This document shows positions 1-8,067 of a stretch of 54,997 nucleotides of DNA, one piece after another. This DNA is from an uncultured Sphingobacterium sp. Lineage in GTDB: Bacteria > Bacteroidota > Bacteroidia > Sphingobacteriales > Sphingobacteriaceae. The stretch is taken from assembly GCA_947630335.1 (NCBI GenBank), contig CANRHE010000002.1, forward strand, positions 1 through 54,997. Reading direction: 5' to 3'. The notes under the pieces are model-generated. The model saw nothing but the letters and a program-made list of their open reading frames with translations. It did no database searches and was not told the origin of the DNA. Both the position numbers and the translations under genes were made by a program. Each line of letters opens with the position of its first letter. Positions within the stretch are counted from its first letter, which is position 1.

Positions 1-205
1 TGAACGGAAAATCTCCCAGATCAACACTGGAAAATGGAATATTTTCTAGGGTAAAAGTAATGGAATCATGCTCTGCTTTTAATTCTTTTTGAGTAGTTTC
101 AAGAGGATTCTCTAGGGGATTTTCTATATTTTCTTGTTTTTTTATCGATTGACTACAAGAACTTATCAAAGCGGATAAAGCTAAAGTAAAAGCTAATTTT
201 CTCAT
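1..205 (-). CDS. Lipoprotein, 5' part only (cut by window edge)
   Basis: An open frame starts at the ATG complementary to 203-205 and runs off the left edge, giving 68 residues. The protein begins MRKLAFTLALSALISSC, a signal peptide with a lipobox (Cys17), so it should be a lipoprotein of the cell envelope. The mature start is polar, with the near-repeat ENPLENPLE, followed by a more structured stretch containing FTLENIPFSSVDLGDFPF. I do not recognise the family from this fragment; such linker-plus-domain lipoproteins are common in Bacteroidetes. It is divergent from the sensor kinase gene at 367, so the roughly 160 bp between them should hold both promoters. Confidence 0.7.
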   Translation of the reverse strand, partial: MRKLAFTLALSALISSCSQSIKKQENIENPLENPLETTQKELKAEHDSITFTLENIPFSSVDLGDFPF

Positions 206-366
206 ATCTATATTTAAATGATTTTTTAATCCAAATCTCTGTAAAAAGAGTAATGTGAACAATCATCAAATACCGTGATTTTCTTTCTAATGGTTTACCA
301 TGATTTTTCCTTAAAGGTATAAAGGATAATTTTTTATTTGGATATTTGCGGTTTAATTGCAAACCT

Positions 367-2325
367 ATGCTTAGATATATTTTCTCTTTATTATGTATTT
401 TTTTCTTTAATAGTATGCTTAAGGCGCAGCAGTTAGTTCCTTTAGATGAAATAAAGTATTTAAAGCAAATAAATAGTAAAATTGAAGAAAATATAAATGA
501 TAGTACTCGTTTGCATAATTATTTGTTGTTATCAGAATATTGGTCTGTAACTGATAGCCTGAAAAGCAAAGAGGCACTGCATAAGGTGCTATCTTTCCCT
601 AAAAAGATATTAGCTCCAGGAGTTGTAGATTATTATCAAGGTGTATTTCATATGAATCAAGGAAATACTAATAAGGCTTTAGAACATTATGAAGATGCAA
701 TACGTGCTTTGGAAAATAAGTCTAATGATATTGAATTGCTTATAAAATCCCTCTATAACAAAGCCTATATAAAAGTAGCTGATAAAGGCTATGATTACAT
801 GGTCAAGACACTGACAGAGAAATGTATTCCTTTAAGCCAAAAAAGCAAAAATAAAGAAATACTTGCGTATAGTTATACGCAATTAGGCTTAACTTTCATG
901 TCGGTTGGACAGTTTGATAAGGCAGAAGAATATCACAAAAAAGCATTATATGAACTTGATGGAGTGTCAGATTTAAATACAATTCATCTCCTAACGTATC
1001 TTAATATAGTAAGTAATTATTGCTATAAACCAGATAGTAAAACTGCTGCTATATATCTTAATAAAGCAAAGAAACTTATAGATCAATATCCCCATTCACA
1101 ACACTATGCCAACTATTATTACCAAGAATCTATGTATTACACGACTATACAAGATTTTGAAAGAGCCTTAATAAGCTTAGAAATGGGTACTGAATTAGCT
1201 AAAGAAAAGAATCAAGTAAAGCTGTTAAATATGCTTTATTTCAGGATGTACAATGTTTATCTAATGCAAAAAGACTATCCTAAAGCTAAGCTACAGTTAG
1301 AGCAGATTTTACGAGAAAATATACTAAATAGGGAGGCCGTAAATCGTAAAATTACATACACCCAATTGGCCGCTGTAAATGATATATTAGGCAATCATAA
1401 AGAAGCTTATAATTGGATGAAAAAATCAAGTGCTCTTAGTGATAGTTTACAACAGCAAAAATTATTGGAAAAGATGCATGAGCTAGAAATCTTGCATCAA
1501 ACAGCTGATAAAAAACAAATGATTGATAAATTGAAGCAAGAGAAAATTGAAAATGAACTCATCTCAAAAAATAAAAACTTGAGGATTACAATCTTAGGAA
1601 TAGCATTAGGATTGTGCTTAATTATTGCCTTTCTAATATATCTTACCTATAAGGATCAAAAGAAATTAAATACTCAAATTAGCATCAGTCATCAGCAACA
1701 TCTCTTGCATATTGAAAATGAGCGAAAGCACGAAGCTACAAAAGCTATCCTACAAGGTGAGGAGCAGGAGCGTCAGCGAATCGCACAAGATTTGCATGAT
1801 AGTATGGGTGGTATGTTGGCCCATATACGCATGACAATCTCTCAAGCAAACGCTCAATATTCAGTAGATTTATTACAAAAAATTGATAGGTCCATTATAG
1901 AAATGCGTCGTATAGCTAGAAATTTAATGCCCGAAACTTTGAAAAAATTGGGTTTAGAAATTGCACTGAAAGAACTATGCGAATCCATGTCTCATAAACA
2001 ATTTAATATTCAATTTGAAGCTTTCAATGTGTCTGACAATATTCCATTTAATATACAATTATCGTTATATCGCATTGCTCAAGAAAGCATCAGTAATGTG
2101 ATTAAGTATGCTCAAGCAAATAATATTATTGTCCAAATGAGTCAGCATCAGGATACCATCAACTTAACAATTGAAGATGATGGAATTGGTTTTGATACCG
2201 CTAAAATTCAATATGGTTTAGGTCTAATAAATATCAAAAACCGTATCGAACTCATTAATGGAACGTTAGAGATTTTGTCAGAAGAAGGAAAAGGTACCAC
2301 TATAAATGTAGAATGTAATGTGTAA
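367..2325 (+). CDS. TPR-containing sensor histidine kinase (NarX/LytS-like, HisKA_3)
   Basis: About 652 residues from the ATG at 367. An upstream in-frame ATG at 346 would put seven extra residues before a typical signal peptide (MLRYIFSLLCIFFFNSMLKAQ), so 367 is preferred. The first ~370 mature residues are helical and resemble tetratricopeptide repeats (for example around NQGNTNKALEHYEDAI and GQFDKAEEYHKKAL). One membrane segment lies near residues 407-429, followed by a coiled-coil linker. The dimerisation/phosphoacceptor motif ERQRIAQDLHDSMGG has its His near residue 477. The C-terminal ATPase domain shows DDGIGFD and GLGLINIKNRI. It overlaps the response regulator start by 8 bp, so the two are translationally coupled. 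The signal it senses is unknown; nothing links it to the xylan locus. Confidence 0.9.
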   Translation: MLRYIFSLLCIFFFNSMLKAQQLVPLDEIKYLKQINSKIEENINDSTRLHNYLLLSEYWSVTDSLKSKEALHKVLSFPKKILAPGVVDYYQGVFHMNQGNTNKALEHYEDAIRALENKSNDIELLIKSLYNKAYIKVADKGYDYMVKTLTEKCIPLSQKSKNKEILAYSYTQLGLTFMSVGQFDKAEEYHKKALYELDGVSDLNTIHLLTYLNIVSNYCYKPDSKTAAIYLNKAKKLIDQYPHSQHYANYYYQESMYYTTIQDFERALISLEMGTELAKEKNQVKLLNMLYFRMYNVYLMQKDYPKAKLQLEQILRENILNREAVNRKITYTQLAAVNDILGNHKEAYNWMKKSSALSDSLQQQKLLEKMHELEILHQTADKKQMIDKLKQEKIENELISKNKNLRITILGIALGLCLIIAFLIYLTYKDQKKLNTQISISHQQHLLHIENERKHEATKAILQGEEQERQRIAQDLHDSMGGMLAHIRMTISQANAQYSVDLLQKIDRSIIEMRRIARNLMPETLKKLGLEIALKELCESMSHKQFNIQFEAFNVSDNIPFNIQLSLYRIAQESISNVIKYAQANNIIVQMSQHQDTINLTIEDDGIGFDTAKIQYGLGLINIKNRIELINGTLEILSEEGKGTTINVECNV

Positions 2326-2950
2326 AGACCCTAAATTAAATCTAGTAATAGTTGATGATCACCCCATGGTTGTAGAAGGGTTAAAATCACTATTAGAACA
2401 AGTTGGTAAATTCAGAATATTTTCTTTTACAAAAGGCATTTCTGCATTGGATTTTATTCAAGAAAATAAAACTGATATCGTTTTGTTAGATATTGTTCTA
2501 GGTGATGGAAGTGGATTGAATTTTTGTCAATTAATTAAACAGAAATCGCACAAAACGATCGTAATCGGGATAAGTAATCAAGCCGAACGTAGTATTATAT
2601 TTCGTTTTTTGGAAAACGGTGGTAACGGCTACATTTTAAAAAATGCTGATGCAAATGAAATTGTTGATTGTATATATAGTGCAATCAAAGGAGATGTGGC
2701 TTTAAGTAAAGAGGTACAGGGGATTATGTTGCGACCTTCTTCAAATTACATCGAACTTCCACGCTTAACAAAACGTGAACAACAAATACTTCATGCAATT
2801 TCTGAAGGAAAAACATCTGCTGAAATTGCTGATAATTTATTCATTTCCATAATTACTGTCGAAACCCATCGTAGAAATTTATTACAAAAATTTAAAGCTA
2901 AAAATATGGTTGAGCTCGTTAAAATTGCGACAGAGAATAAGTTATTGTAA
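2318..2950 (+). CDS. LuxR/NarL-family response regulator
   Basis: 210 residues. The N-terminal receiver domain (about 8-125) has the acidic pair in LVIVDDHPM, the phosphoacceptor Asp58 in VLLDIVLGDG and a conserved Lys near ILKNADANE. The C-terminal LuxR-type helix-turn-helix spans about 149-205 (LTKREQQILHAISEGKTSAE, then ISIITVETHRRNLLQKF). The start overlaps the end of the kinase gene, fitting a cognate pair: the TPR kinase should phosphorylate Asp58 and the LuxR domain should then bind DNA. The targets cannot be read from the sequence. No terminator hairpin is obvious right after the stop codon. Confidence 0.93.
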   Translation: MCKDPKLNLVIVDDHPMVVEGLKSLLEQVGKFRIFSFTKGISALDFIQENKTDIVLLDIVLGDGSGLNFCQLIKQKSHKTIVIGISNQAERSIIFRFLENGGNGYILKNADANEIVDCIYSAIKGDVALSKEVQGIMLRPSSNYIELPRLTKREQQILHAISEGKTSAEIADNLFISIITVETHRRNLLQKFKAKNMVELVKIATENKLL

Positions 2951-3143
2951 AAGAATTTCACCCGCCAATATATGTGTATTTATTCTCGCTTGCTCCTATA
3001 GAAATAGTTATAAAACCCATATAGTTGTATAGTGTATTAACACACATAAAGCTAACTTTAATCATCATAATTATGGGTTTATTTATGCTAATTTGAATTA
3101 TTATTAGGTCATTTTTTATGCTTTTAGTGGATATTTGACGTCT

Positions 3144-3300
3144 TCGAAGTCGCTTCGAGGTTTGTTCGACACTCCTTCGACACTCCTTCGACACTCCTTC
3201 GAGCCTCCTTCGAGACAGCTTCGACTAGTGTTCGACTGTGCTTCGAGTGGTGTTCGAGTGATACCGAAGGATACTCGAACACCACTCGAAGAATCCTCGA
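3144..3300. repeat. Phased array of TCGA every 11 bp (14 exact units plus one variant)
   Basis: TCGA starts at 3144, 3155, 3166, 3177, 3188, 3199, 3210, 3221, 3232, 3243 and 3254, always 11 bp apart. A variant CCGA follows at 3264 (a 10-bp step), then TCGA at 3275, 3286 and 3297, again 11 bp apart. Three neighbouring units are identical (TCGACACTCCT at 3166, 3177 and 3188); the 7-bp spacers elsewhere vary. Up to 3254 every unit is preceded by T (TTCGA); from 3275 every unit is preceded by C and followed by A (CTCGAA), so the polarity flips around 3266. The array is visibly richer in G+C than its flanks. Its function is unknown. Confidence 0.9.
3241..3291. repeat. Perfect 19-bp inverted repeat at the array's polarity switch
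   Basis: The arm CTTCGAGTGGTGTTCGAGT (3241-3259) is matched by its exact reverse complement at 3273-3291, with a 13-nt loop. The arms comprise array units 3243 and 3254 on one side and 3275 and 3286 on the other. As RNA it would be a very stable hairpin in either direction. There is no U-tract directly after it on either side, so a standard intrinsic terminator is not the obvious reading. Confidence 0.9.
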
Positions 3301-3793
3301 ATCTGTCTAAACGCGGTCTCCAAGAAAGGTCAAATCTATTCCGAAGAACGTATGAAGCTAAGATTACCTATCCTCAAGATTCAATTTTACCTGTAAAAAG
3401 CAGATATTTAAAAAATGTTTGGAGCTTATAAAAGTTTAAGTGTCGTCCAATTGCTTTTATAAGTCTCACGGAGCCTTCAATCACTATTAAATGTACTAAG
3501 TGTCATTTGAAAAAATATAGTACTCTCTGCGTCTTTAAATCAGTTTTTAAATTTAAATAATTTTACACTATTTATGAGGTGGTGATATCCACATATTTTC
3601 AGGAGATATCAGCCGAGCAAACTTAGATAATATAGATCATCATGATAATATTATAAAAAAGGTTAAGTGGTTCTAGATTTTGAACTATTATTTTTTTTAT
3701 CTAAGAATGTGTTTTATTCAATATACAATTGCATGAGCATCTATTTAATTTTAAAACGAGTATCAAAAAAATTATCTTTCCTTATCAGTCAAT

Positions 3794-4435
3794 TTATTTC
3801 TTTTGTTTTACGTGTAATAAGTAAGAATATAATAATGGAATAATCGAAATAACTACTGTTATAATTAAAAATATCCGATGCATTAGTTCATGTGGTATAT
3901 ACAAACTCGATAAGACTACAATAATACCGGCTACAAACCACATTACGCCACCTAATTTATGTGTTTCTTTCCATATATACTCATTTTCTAACGTCCAAGG
4001 GGTTCTAATTCCTATAAAATAATTAGGTTTTACTGTTTTAAAATAATTGCCAAGTACGATATATAGCAATCCTATTAATAATATCACATTATTTGGATTT
4101 GTTATACTTTGATTTTTTGCGGAGTATATGATGAATATGGACAAAATCGACATGATTGCTGTCATCCATAGTTTTAAACTCTGAAGTTTACTTCCCATTT
4201 GGTTTAATTTATTTTTGGGATCTATTTTAGGAATTATTAAAAAAATCAGATAGGTAAGTAGCGGTAGTAATATTGGTACTAATAGTAGTTGTAATTTATT
4301 ACCATATCTATCAATTTCTCCATTGATGTTCCAATGAACAGGAATAGTACTCGGTAAATGATTCCAAATAAATAGTAAATAAACAAAGGGAAGTGATAAC
4401 ACTATAAGACTTGGCAGTTCTTGTTTAATTTTCAT
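3794..4435 (-). CDS. SdpI-family (DUF1648) integral membrane protein
   Basis: 213 residues with about six hydrophobic segments. The N-terminal part contains LPSTIPVHWNINGEIDRYGNK, the signature of DUF1648, and the C-terminal part contains NYFIGIRTPWTLENEYIWKETHK, the SdpI/YhfL signature. In Bacillus subtilis SdpI gives immunity to the SdpC toxin and holds the repressor SdpR at the membrane; whether this protein does the same is inference. It starts 3 nt after the ArsR-type gene upstream, so both are almost certainly co-transcribed. No SdpC-like toxin gene is visible nearby. Confidence 0.88.
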   Translation of the reverse strand: MKIKQELPSLIVLSLPFVYLLFIWNHLPSTIPVHWNINGEIDRYGNKLQLLLVPILLPLLTYLIFLIIPKIDPKNKLNQMGSKLQSLKLWMTAIMSILSIFIIYSAKNQSITNPNNVILLIGLLYIVLGNYFKTVKPNYFIGIRTPWTLENEYIWKETHKLGGVMWFVAGIIVVLSSLYIPHELMHRIFLIITVVISIIPLLYSYLLHVKQKK

Positions 4436-4438
4436 AAC

Positions 4439-4693
4439 TTATTTTTTTAAGGTTAGTATCCATTTAATTAAATCTTCTAATATGCTTGTGTTCAGTGAGT
4501 ATATAATGTGTTGTCCTCTTTTATCACTGGTAATTAAATCTGCTCTCTTTAAGATGTCAAGGTGATGAGATATGCTTGGCTTTGAAATATTAAATTGTTC
4601 TGCGATCTGTCCAGCATCCATATCTTTCTCTTTTAAAAGCTCAATTATTTTTCTTCGTGTTTCATCATTTAGTGCTTTAAAAAGATTATTCAT
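4439..4693 (-). CDS. ArsR-family (SdpR-like) transcriptional repressor
   Basis: 84 residues, the short form of the ArsR winged-helix family. It begins MNNLFKALNDETRRKIIELL, continues with a helix-turn-helix around AEQFNISKPSISHHLDILK and a wing around ITSDKRGQHIIYSLN. It lacks the CxC metal site of arsenic or zinc sensors, which fits an SdpR-type autorepressor rather than a metal sensor. It is the first gene of a two-gene unit with the SdpI-like membrane protein. A 26-bp palindrome directly upstream is a good autoregulation site. Confidence 0.9.
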   Translation of the reverse strand: MNNLFKALNDETRRKIIELLKEKDMDAGQIAEQFNISKPSISHHLDILKRADLITSDKRGQHIIYSLNTSILEDLIKWILTLKK

Positions 4694-4707
4694 TTCTTTT
4701 ATATTTT

Positions 4708-4733
4708 AATATTTAGATAAATATCTAAATATT
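4708..4733. promoter_or_regulatory. 26-bp palindromic operator upstream of the ArsR/SdpI unit
   Basis: AATATTTAGATA (4708-4719), a 2-bp spacer, then the exact reverse complement TATCTAAATATT (4722-4733). It lies 15-40 bp upstream of the repressor's ATG (4693), where an autorepressor would block transcription. Symmetry and position are seen in the sequence; binding by the ArsR protein is inferred from the family. Confidence 0.75.
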
Positions 4734-5139
4734 ATTTTAAAATAACAAGTTTCCTTAATATTCATTTAGTTAAGGTGTGAAGTGTTTTTATCAAAATTTT
4801 ATTACTTGATAGCTTCAAATCAAAATATTGAATGCCTTTAATAGGCCGATATTCCACTTTTTAGACATTTTTACTCCTTTTTTTCATTTTTGTTTCATTA
4901 GTTTTATGAATAACCCTATAGATTTGTTTTGTACTAAGCAGCATAAGTTTGTATGTTGTTTATTTATAACCGATTTAACCAAATAAGTAATGCAATTATT
5001 TTTGATAAAACATATTTGGTACAGAGTCCATAAACATTCTATTTAGATGTTTTTCTTGATTGAATAATACTTCATCTTAAAGGTATCATTTAGTTTTTGT
5101 GGATTTTTTTTACTTAAAATAAAAAATAGAAGTTATAGT
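4734..5139. promoter_or_regulatory. Intergenic region upstream of xylB with candidate promoter elements
   Basis: About 400 bp without a gene. Two matches to the Bacteroidetes -7 consensus TAnnTTTG occur: TAGATTTG at 4919-4926 and TAAGTTTG at 4944-4951, the second with TTTG 17 nt upstream (4923-4926). At 4975-5005 a stretch beginning TTAACCAAA and ending in a TATTTTT run resembles the element upstream of the transporter gene (21 of 31 positions when aligned by eye). AGATGT occurs at 5045-5050. None of these is proven. Confidence 0.35.
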
Positions 5140-6627
5140 ATGTTATTATTAGGAATAGATTTAGGGACATCTTCTATAAAGGTTTCTGTTGTTGATGCGG
5201 AAACGAATAGACGTATTGCCTCAAAACAATACCCAGAAAAGGAGTCTGATATCCTTTCTGAACAGTCTGGATGGGCCGAACAGGATCCTGAAATGTGGTG
5301 GCAGCATACCAAACAAGCAATAAAAATGCTCAATAGCACGGGCTTGTACAATCCTAAGCATATTTCGGCTATTGGTATTGCTTATCAAATGCATGGATTA
5401 GTGATTGTTGATAAAAATCAAAAATCATTACGTAACGCCATTATTTGGTGTGATAGTCGTGCTGTCGATATCGGCAGTAAGGCCCTTATTGATTTGCAAG
5501 AAAATGATTTTTTGGAGTCTCATCTTAATTCTCCTGGGAATTTTACGGCTTCCAAATTAGCATGGGTTAAGCGAAATGAACCAGCTATATATGACAAAAT
5601 ATATAAGTTCATGCTTCCGGGTGATTATTTGAGTATGTGTCTTACAGGAGAGATCAATACCAATGTTAGCTCTTTATCAGAGGGTATTCTTTGGGATTTT
5701 AGTAAGAGCACTATTTCGTCTACACTATTGAATTATTATGGTATTGATGCCTCTTTGGTTCCAGATATACGACCAGTTTTTTCAAATTATGGAAAACTAA
5801 AAAAAGAGGTAGCGGAAGAACTCAATCTTAATCCAGATGCAGTGGTTACCTATAAAGCAGGAGACCAACCCAACAATGCTCTTTCTCTAAACGTATTTAA
5901 TGCTGGTGAGGTTGCTGCTACGGCGGGTACTTCTGGTGTAATATACGCTGTCACTGATGATCTAGTTTATGATAAAGAGTCCCGTGTGAATACATTTGCT
6001 CATGTAAATCATGAACCTACACATCCGAGTTTAGGTGTATTGCTATGTATCAATGGGACTGGTATTCAAAATAGTTGGATCAAAAAGATAAGTGCGCGTG
6101 GTCAAGATTATTTTCAAATTAACCAACTAGCCTCGGATATTCCAATTGGTTCGGACGGTATTATGATTTTACCTTTTGGCAATGGAGCAGAGCGTATGCT
6201 TAACAACAGAATGGTCCATGCGCAAATAGAAAATATTGATTTTGTTAGGCATAGTGAAGCACACCTTTGGAGAGCAGCTCAAGAAGGCATTGCATTTTCG
6301 TTTCGTTATGGATTAGATATTTTGAGACAAAATGGTATAGAACCAAAAATTATTAGGGCAGGTCATGCTAATTTGTTTTTGAGCCCTGTATTTCAGCAAT
6401 CTTTTGCAGGTGTCACAGATATTACCGTAGAATTATATGATAATGATGGTAGTGTGGGTGCTGCTTTGGGGGCTGGTCTAGGTATTAATTTTTTCAGTTC
6501 GCGTACAGAAGCTTTTGCAGGTCTGGAGAGACACGCAATTATTGAACCTTCCCATACTTCACTGTACAATGAATTATATGATAAATGGAAGGATAGTTTA
6601 GATAAAAGGTTATTAAATCAATATTAA
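5140..6627 (+). CDS. xylB: Xylulokinase (FGGY family)
   Basis: 495 residues, the normal size for XylB. It phosphorylates D-xylulose to xylulose 5-phosphate in the cytosol. The N-terminus [18 protein letters not shown] is the ATPase phosphate-1 motif of FGGY kinases. The substrate-side motif [13 protein letters not shown] and the segment [20 protein letters not shown] follow, with the likely catalytic Asp at residue 242, and then the GTSGVIY phosphate loop. There is no signal peptide. The xylose isomerase gene starts 2 nt after its stop codon, so the two are co-expressed. It is the first gene of the xylan locus' plus-strand arm; a leader of about 400 bp precedes it. Confidence 0.97.
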   Translation: MLLLGIDLGTSSIKVSVVDAETNRRIASKQYPEKESDILSEQSGWAEQDPEMWWQHTKQAIKMLNSTGLYNPKHISAIGIAYQMHGLVIVDKNQKSLRNAIIWCDSRAVDIGSKALIDLQENDFLESHLNSPGNFTASKLAWVKRNEPAIYDKIYKFMLPGDYLSMCLTGEINTNVSSLSEGILWDFSKSTISSTLLNYYGIDASLVPDIRPVFSNYGKLKKEVAEELNLNPDAVVTYKAGDQPNNALSLNVFNAGEVAATAGTSGVIYAVTDDLVYDKESRVNTFAHVNHEPTHPSLGVLLCINGTGIQNSWIKKISARGQDYFQINQLASDIPIGSDGIMILPFGNGAERMLNNRMVHAQIENIDFVRHSEAHLWRAAQEGIAFSFRYGLDILRQNGIEPKIIRAGHANLFLSPVFQQSFAGVTDITVELYDNDGSVGAALGAGLGINFFSSRTEAFAGLERHAIIEPSHTSLYNELYDKWKDSLDKRLLNQY

Positions 6628-6629
6628 AA

Positions 6630-7958
6630 ATGGATATTTTATTAGGAAATCAAACTTATTTTAAAGGGATCGGACAGATTAATTATGAAGGCTTGGAATC
6701 AGACAATCCTCTAGCTTTTCGATGGTACGATGCAAACCGGGTAGTAGCAGGTAAGACTATGAGTGAGCATTTTAAATTTGCATGTTCATATTGGCATTCA
6801 TTTAATGGTAATGGTTCAGATCCTTTTGGTGGTCCGACACAGTTTTTCCCATGGGATAAGAAAACGGGTATTATTGATAGAGCGAAAGATAAGATGGATG
6901 CTGCTTTTGAGTTTATGACAAAAATGCAATTACCATACTATTGTTTTCACGACGTTGATTTGGTAGACTATACGGATAATGTTGCTGAAAATGAGCGTAA
7001 TTTAGAATTAATTACTGCTTATGCTCAAGAGAAGCAACGTGCTAGTGGTATAAAACTACTTTGGGGTACAGCTAACTTATTTAGTCACCATAGATATATG
7101 AATGGCGCGGCGACAAATCCAGATTTTCATGTATTAGCTCATGGTGGTGCACAGGTTAAAGCTGCAATAGATGCGACGATAGCCCTGGGTGGTGAGAACT
7201 ATGTATTTTGGGGTGGTCGTGAAGGATATATGAGCTTGTTAAATACTAATATGAAGAGAGAACAAGAACATTTAGCTCGTTTTCTTCATATGGCAAAAGA
7301 TTACGCACGTCAGAATGGTTTTAAAGGTACGTTCTTTATTGAACCTAAACCATGCGAACCTACCAAACACCAATATGATTATGATGCAGCGACCGTTATT
7401 GGATTTTTGAGCAAGTATAATTTGATTGATGACTTTAAATTAAATTTAGAGGTCAACCACGCAACCTTAGCTGGACACACCTTTCAACATGAGTTGCAGG
7501 TAGCTGCTGATGCTGGTTTGTTGGGCTCTATAGATGCTAACCGTGGTGATTATCAAAATGGCTGGGATACAGATCAGTTCCCGAATGATTTGAATGAGTT
7601 AACGGAAGCTATGTTAATTATTTTGGAAGCTGGAGGTATACAAGGTGGCGGTGTCAACTTTGACGCTAAAATCCGTCGTAATTCCACAGATCCAGCAGAT
7701 TTGTTTTATGCACATATTGGTGGGATGGATAATTTTGCACGCGCATTAGTGACAGCAGATAATATTCTACAAAAATCCTCATATAAAAAATTACGTGAAG
7801 AGCGATATGCGAGTTTTGATCAGGGTGCAGGAGCTGATTTTGAGTTAGGTAAACTTACATTAGAAGATTTACGAAATTTTGCTGCTGAAAACGGAGAGCC
7901 AAAAACCGTGAGTGGTAAACAAGAGTATATGGAAAATATTGTGAATCGATTTATTTAA
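6630..7958 (+). CDS. xylA: Xylose isomerase
   Basis: 442 residues, matching the long class II xylose isomerases. It converts D-xylose to D-xylulose in the cytosol with two divalent metal ions. The catalytic FHDVDLV motif has His107 and Asp110; the metal-binding segment [13 protein letters not shown] has Glu238 and Lys240. Further metal ligands lie in [18 protein letters not shown] and [20 protein letters not shown]. All motifs are intact. It follows xylB by 2 nt and is followed after 109 nt by a secreted GH43. Bacteroidetes with xylan loci often carry xylA/xylB inside the locus, which supports D-xylose as the main end product. Confidence 0.98.
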   Translation: MDILLGNQTYFKGIGQINYEGLESDNPLAFRWYDANRVVAGKTMSEHFKFACSYWHSFNGNGSDPFGGPTQFFPWDKKTGIIDRAKDKMDAAFEFMTKMQLPYYCFHDVDLVDYTDNVAENERNLELITAYAQEKQRASGIKLLWGTANLFSHHRYMNGAATNPDFHVLAHGGAQVKAAIDATIALGGENYVFWGGREGYMSLLNTNMKREQEHLARFLHMAKDYARQNGFKGTFFIEPKPCEPTKHQYDYDAATVIGFLSKYNLIDDFKLNLEVNHATLAGHTFQHELQVAADAGLLGSIDANRGDYQNGWDTDQFPNDLNELTEAMLIILEAGGIQGGGVNFDAKIRRNSTDPADLFYAHIGGMDNFARALVTADNILQKSSYKKLREERYASFDQGAGADFELGKLTLEDLRNFAAENGEPKTVSGKQEYMENIVNRFI

Positions 7959-8067
7959 TACATTAAAGAGCTACTTTAAATGTAACTCTTATAAAATAAC
8001 TGATTATAATCAACAGCTCATATTATTACTGTTGGAAAAATGGTATTACTATACCGAACATACTTTT

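Larger units (their letters stand above)
2951..3793. other. 843-bp gap without a convincing gene
   Basis: The only long open frames here (about 78 and 98 codons) cross the TCGA array, have repeat-driven compositions and lack family features, so I call no gene. The stretch holds the 11-bp phased TCGA array (3144-3300), a perfect 19-bp inverted repeat inside it, and a 10-bp inverted repeat CTTATAAAAG at 3425-3434 with CTTTTATAAG at 3454-3463. The rest is AT-rich and featureless. Confidence 0.6.

Noticed and set aside
153..362. 69-codon open frame on the minus strand
   Set aside because: It overlaps the lipoprotein 5' end and the start of the kinase gene and has no features of a protein family.
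3144..3300. CRISPR array
   Set aside because: Units are 11 bp, the repeated core is only 4 bp and there are no cas genes; nothing matches repeat-spacer organisation.
2958..3431. Two open frames of 78 and 98 codons across the TCGA array
   Set aside because: Their composition follows the 11-bp repeat, they run on opposite strands over the same DNA, and neither has a family motif or signal sequence.
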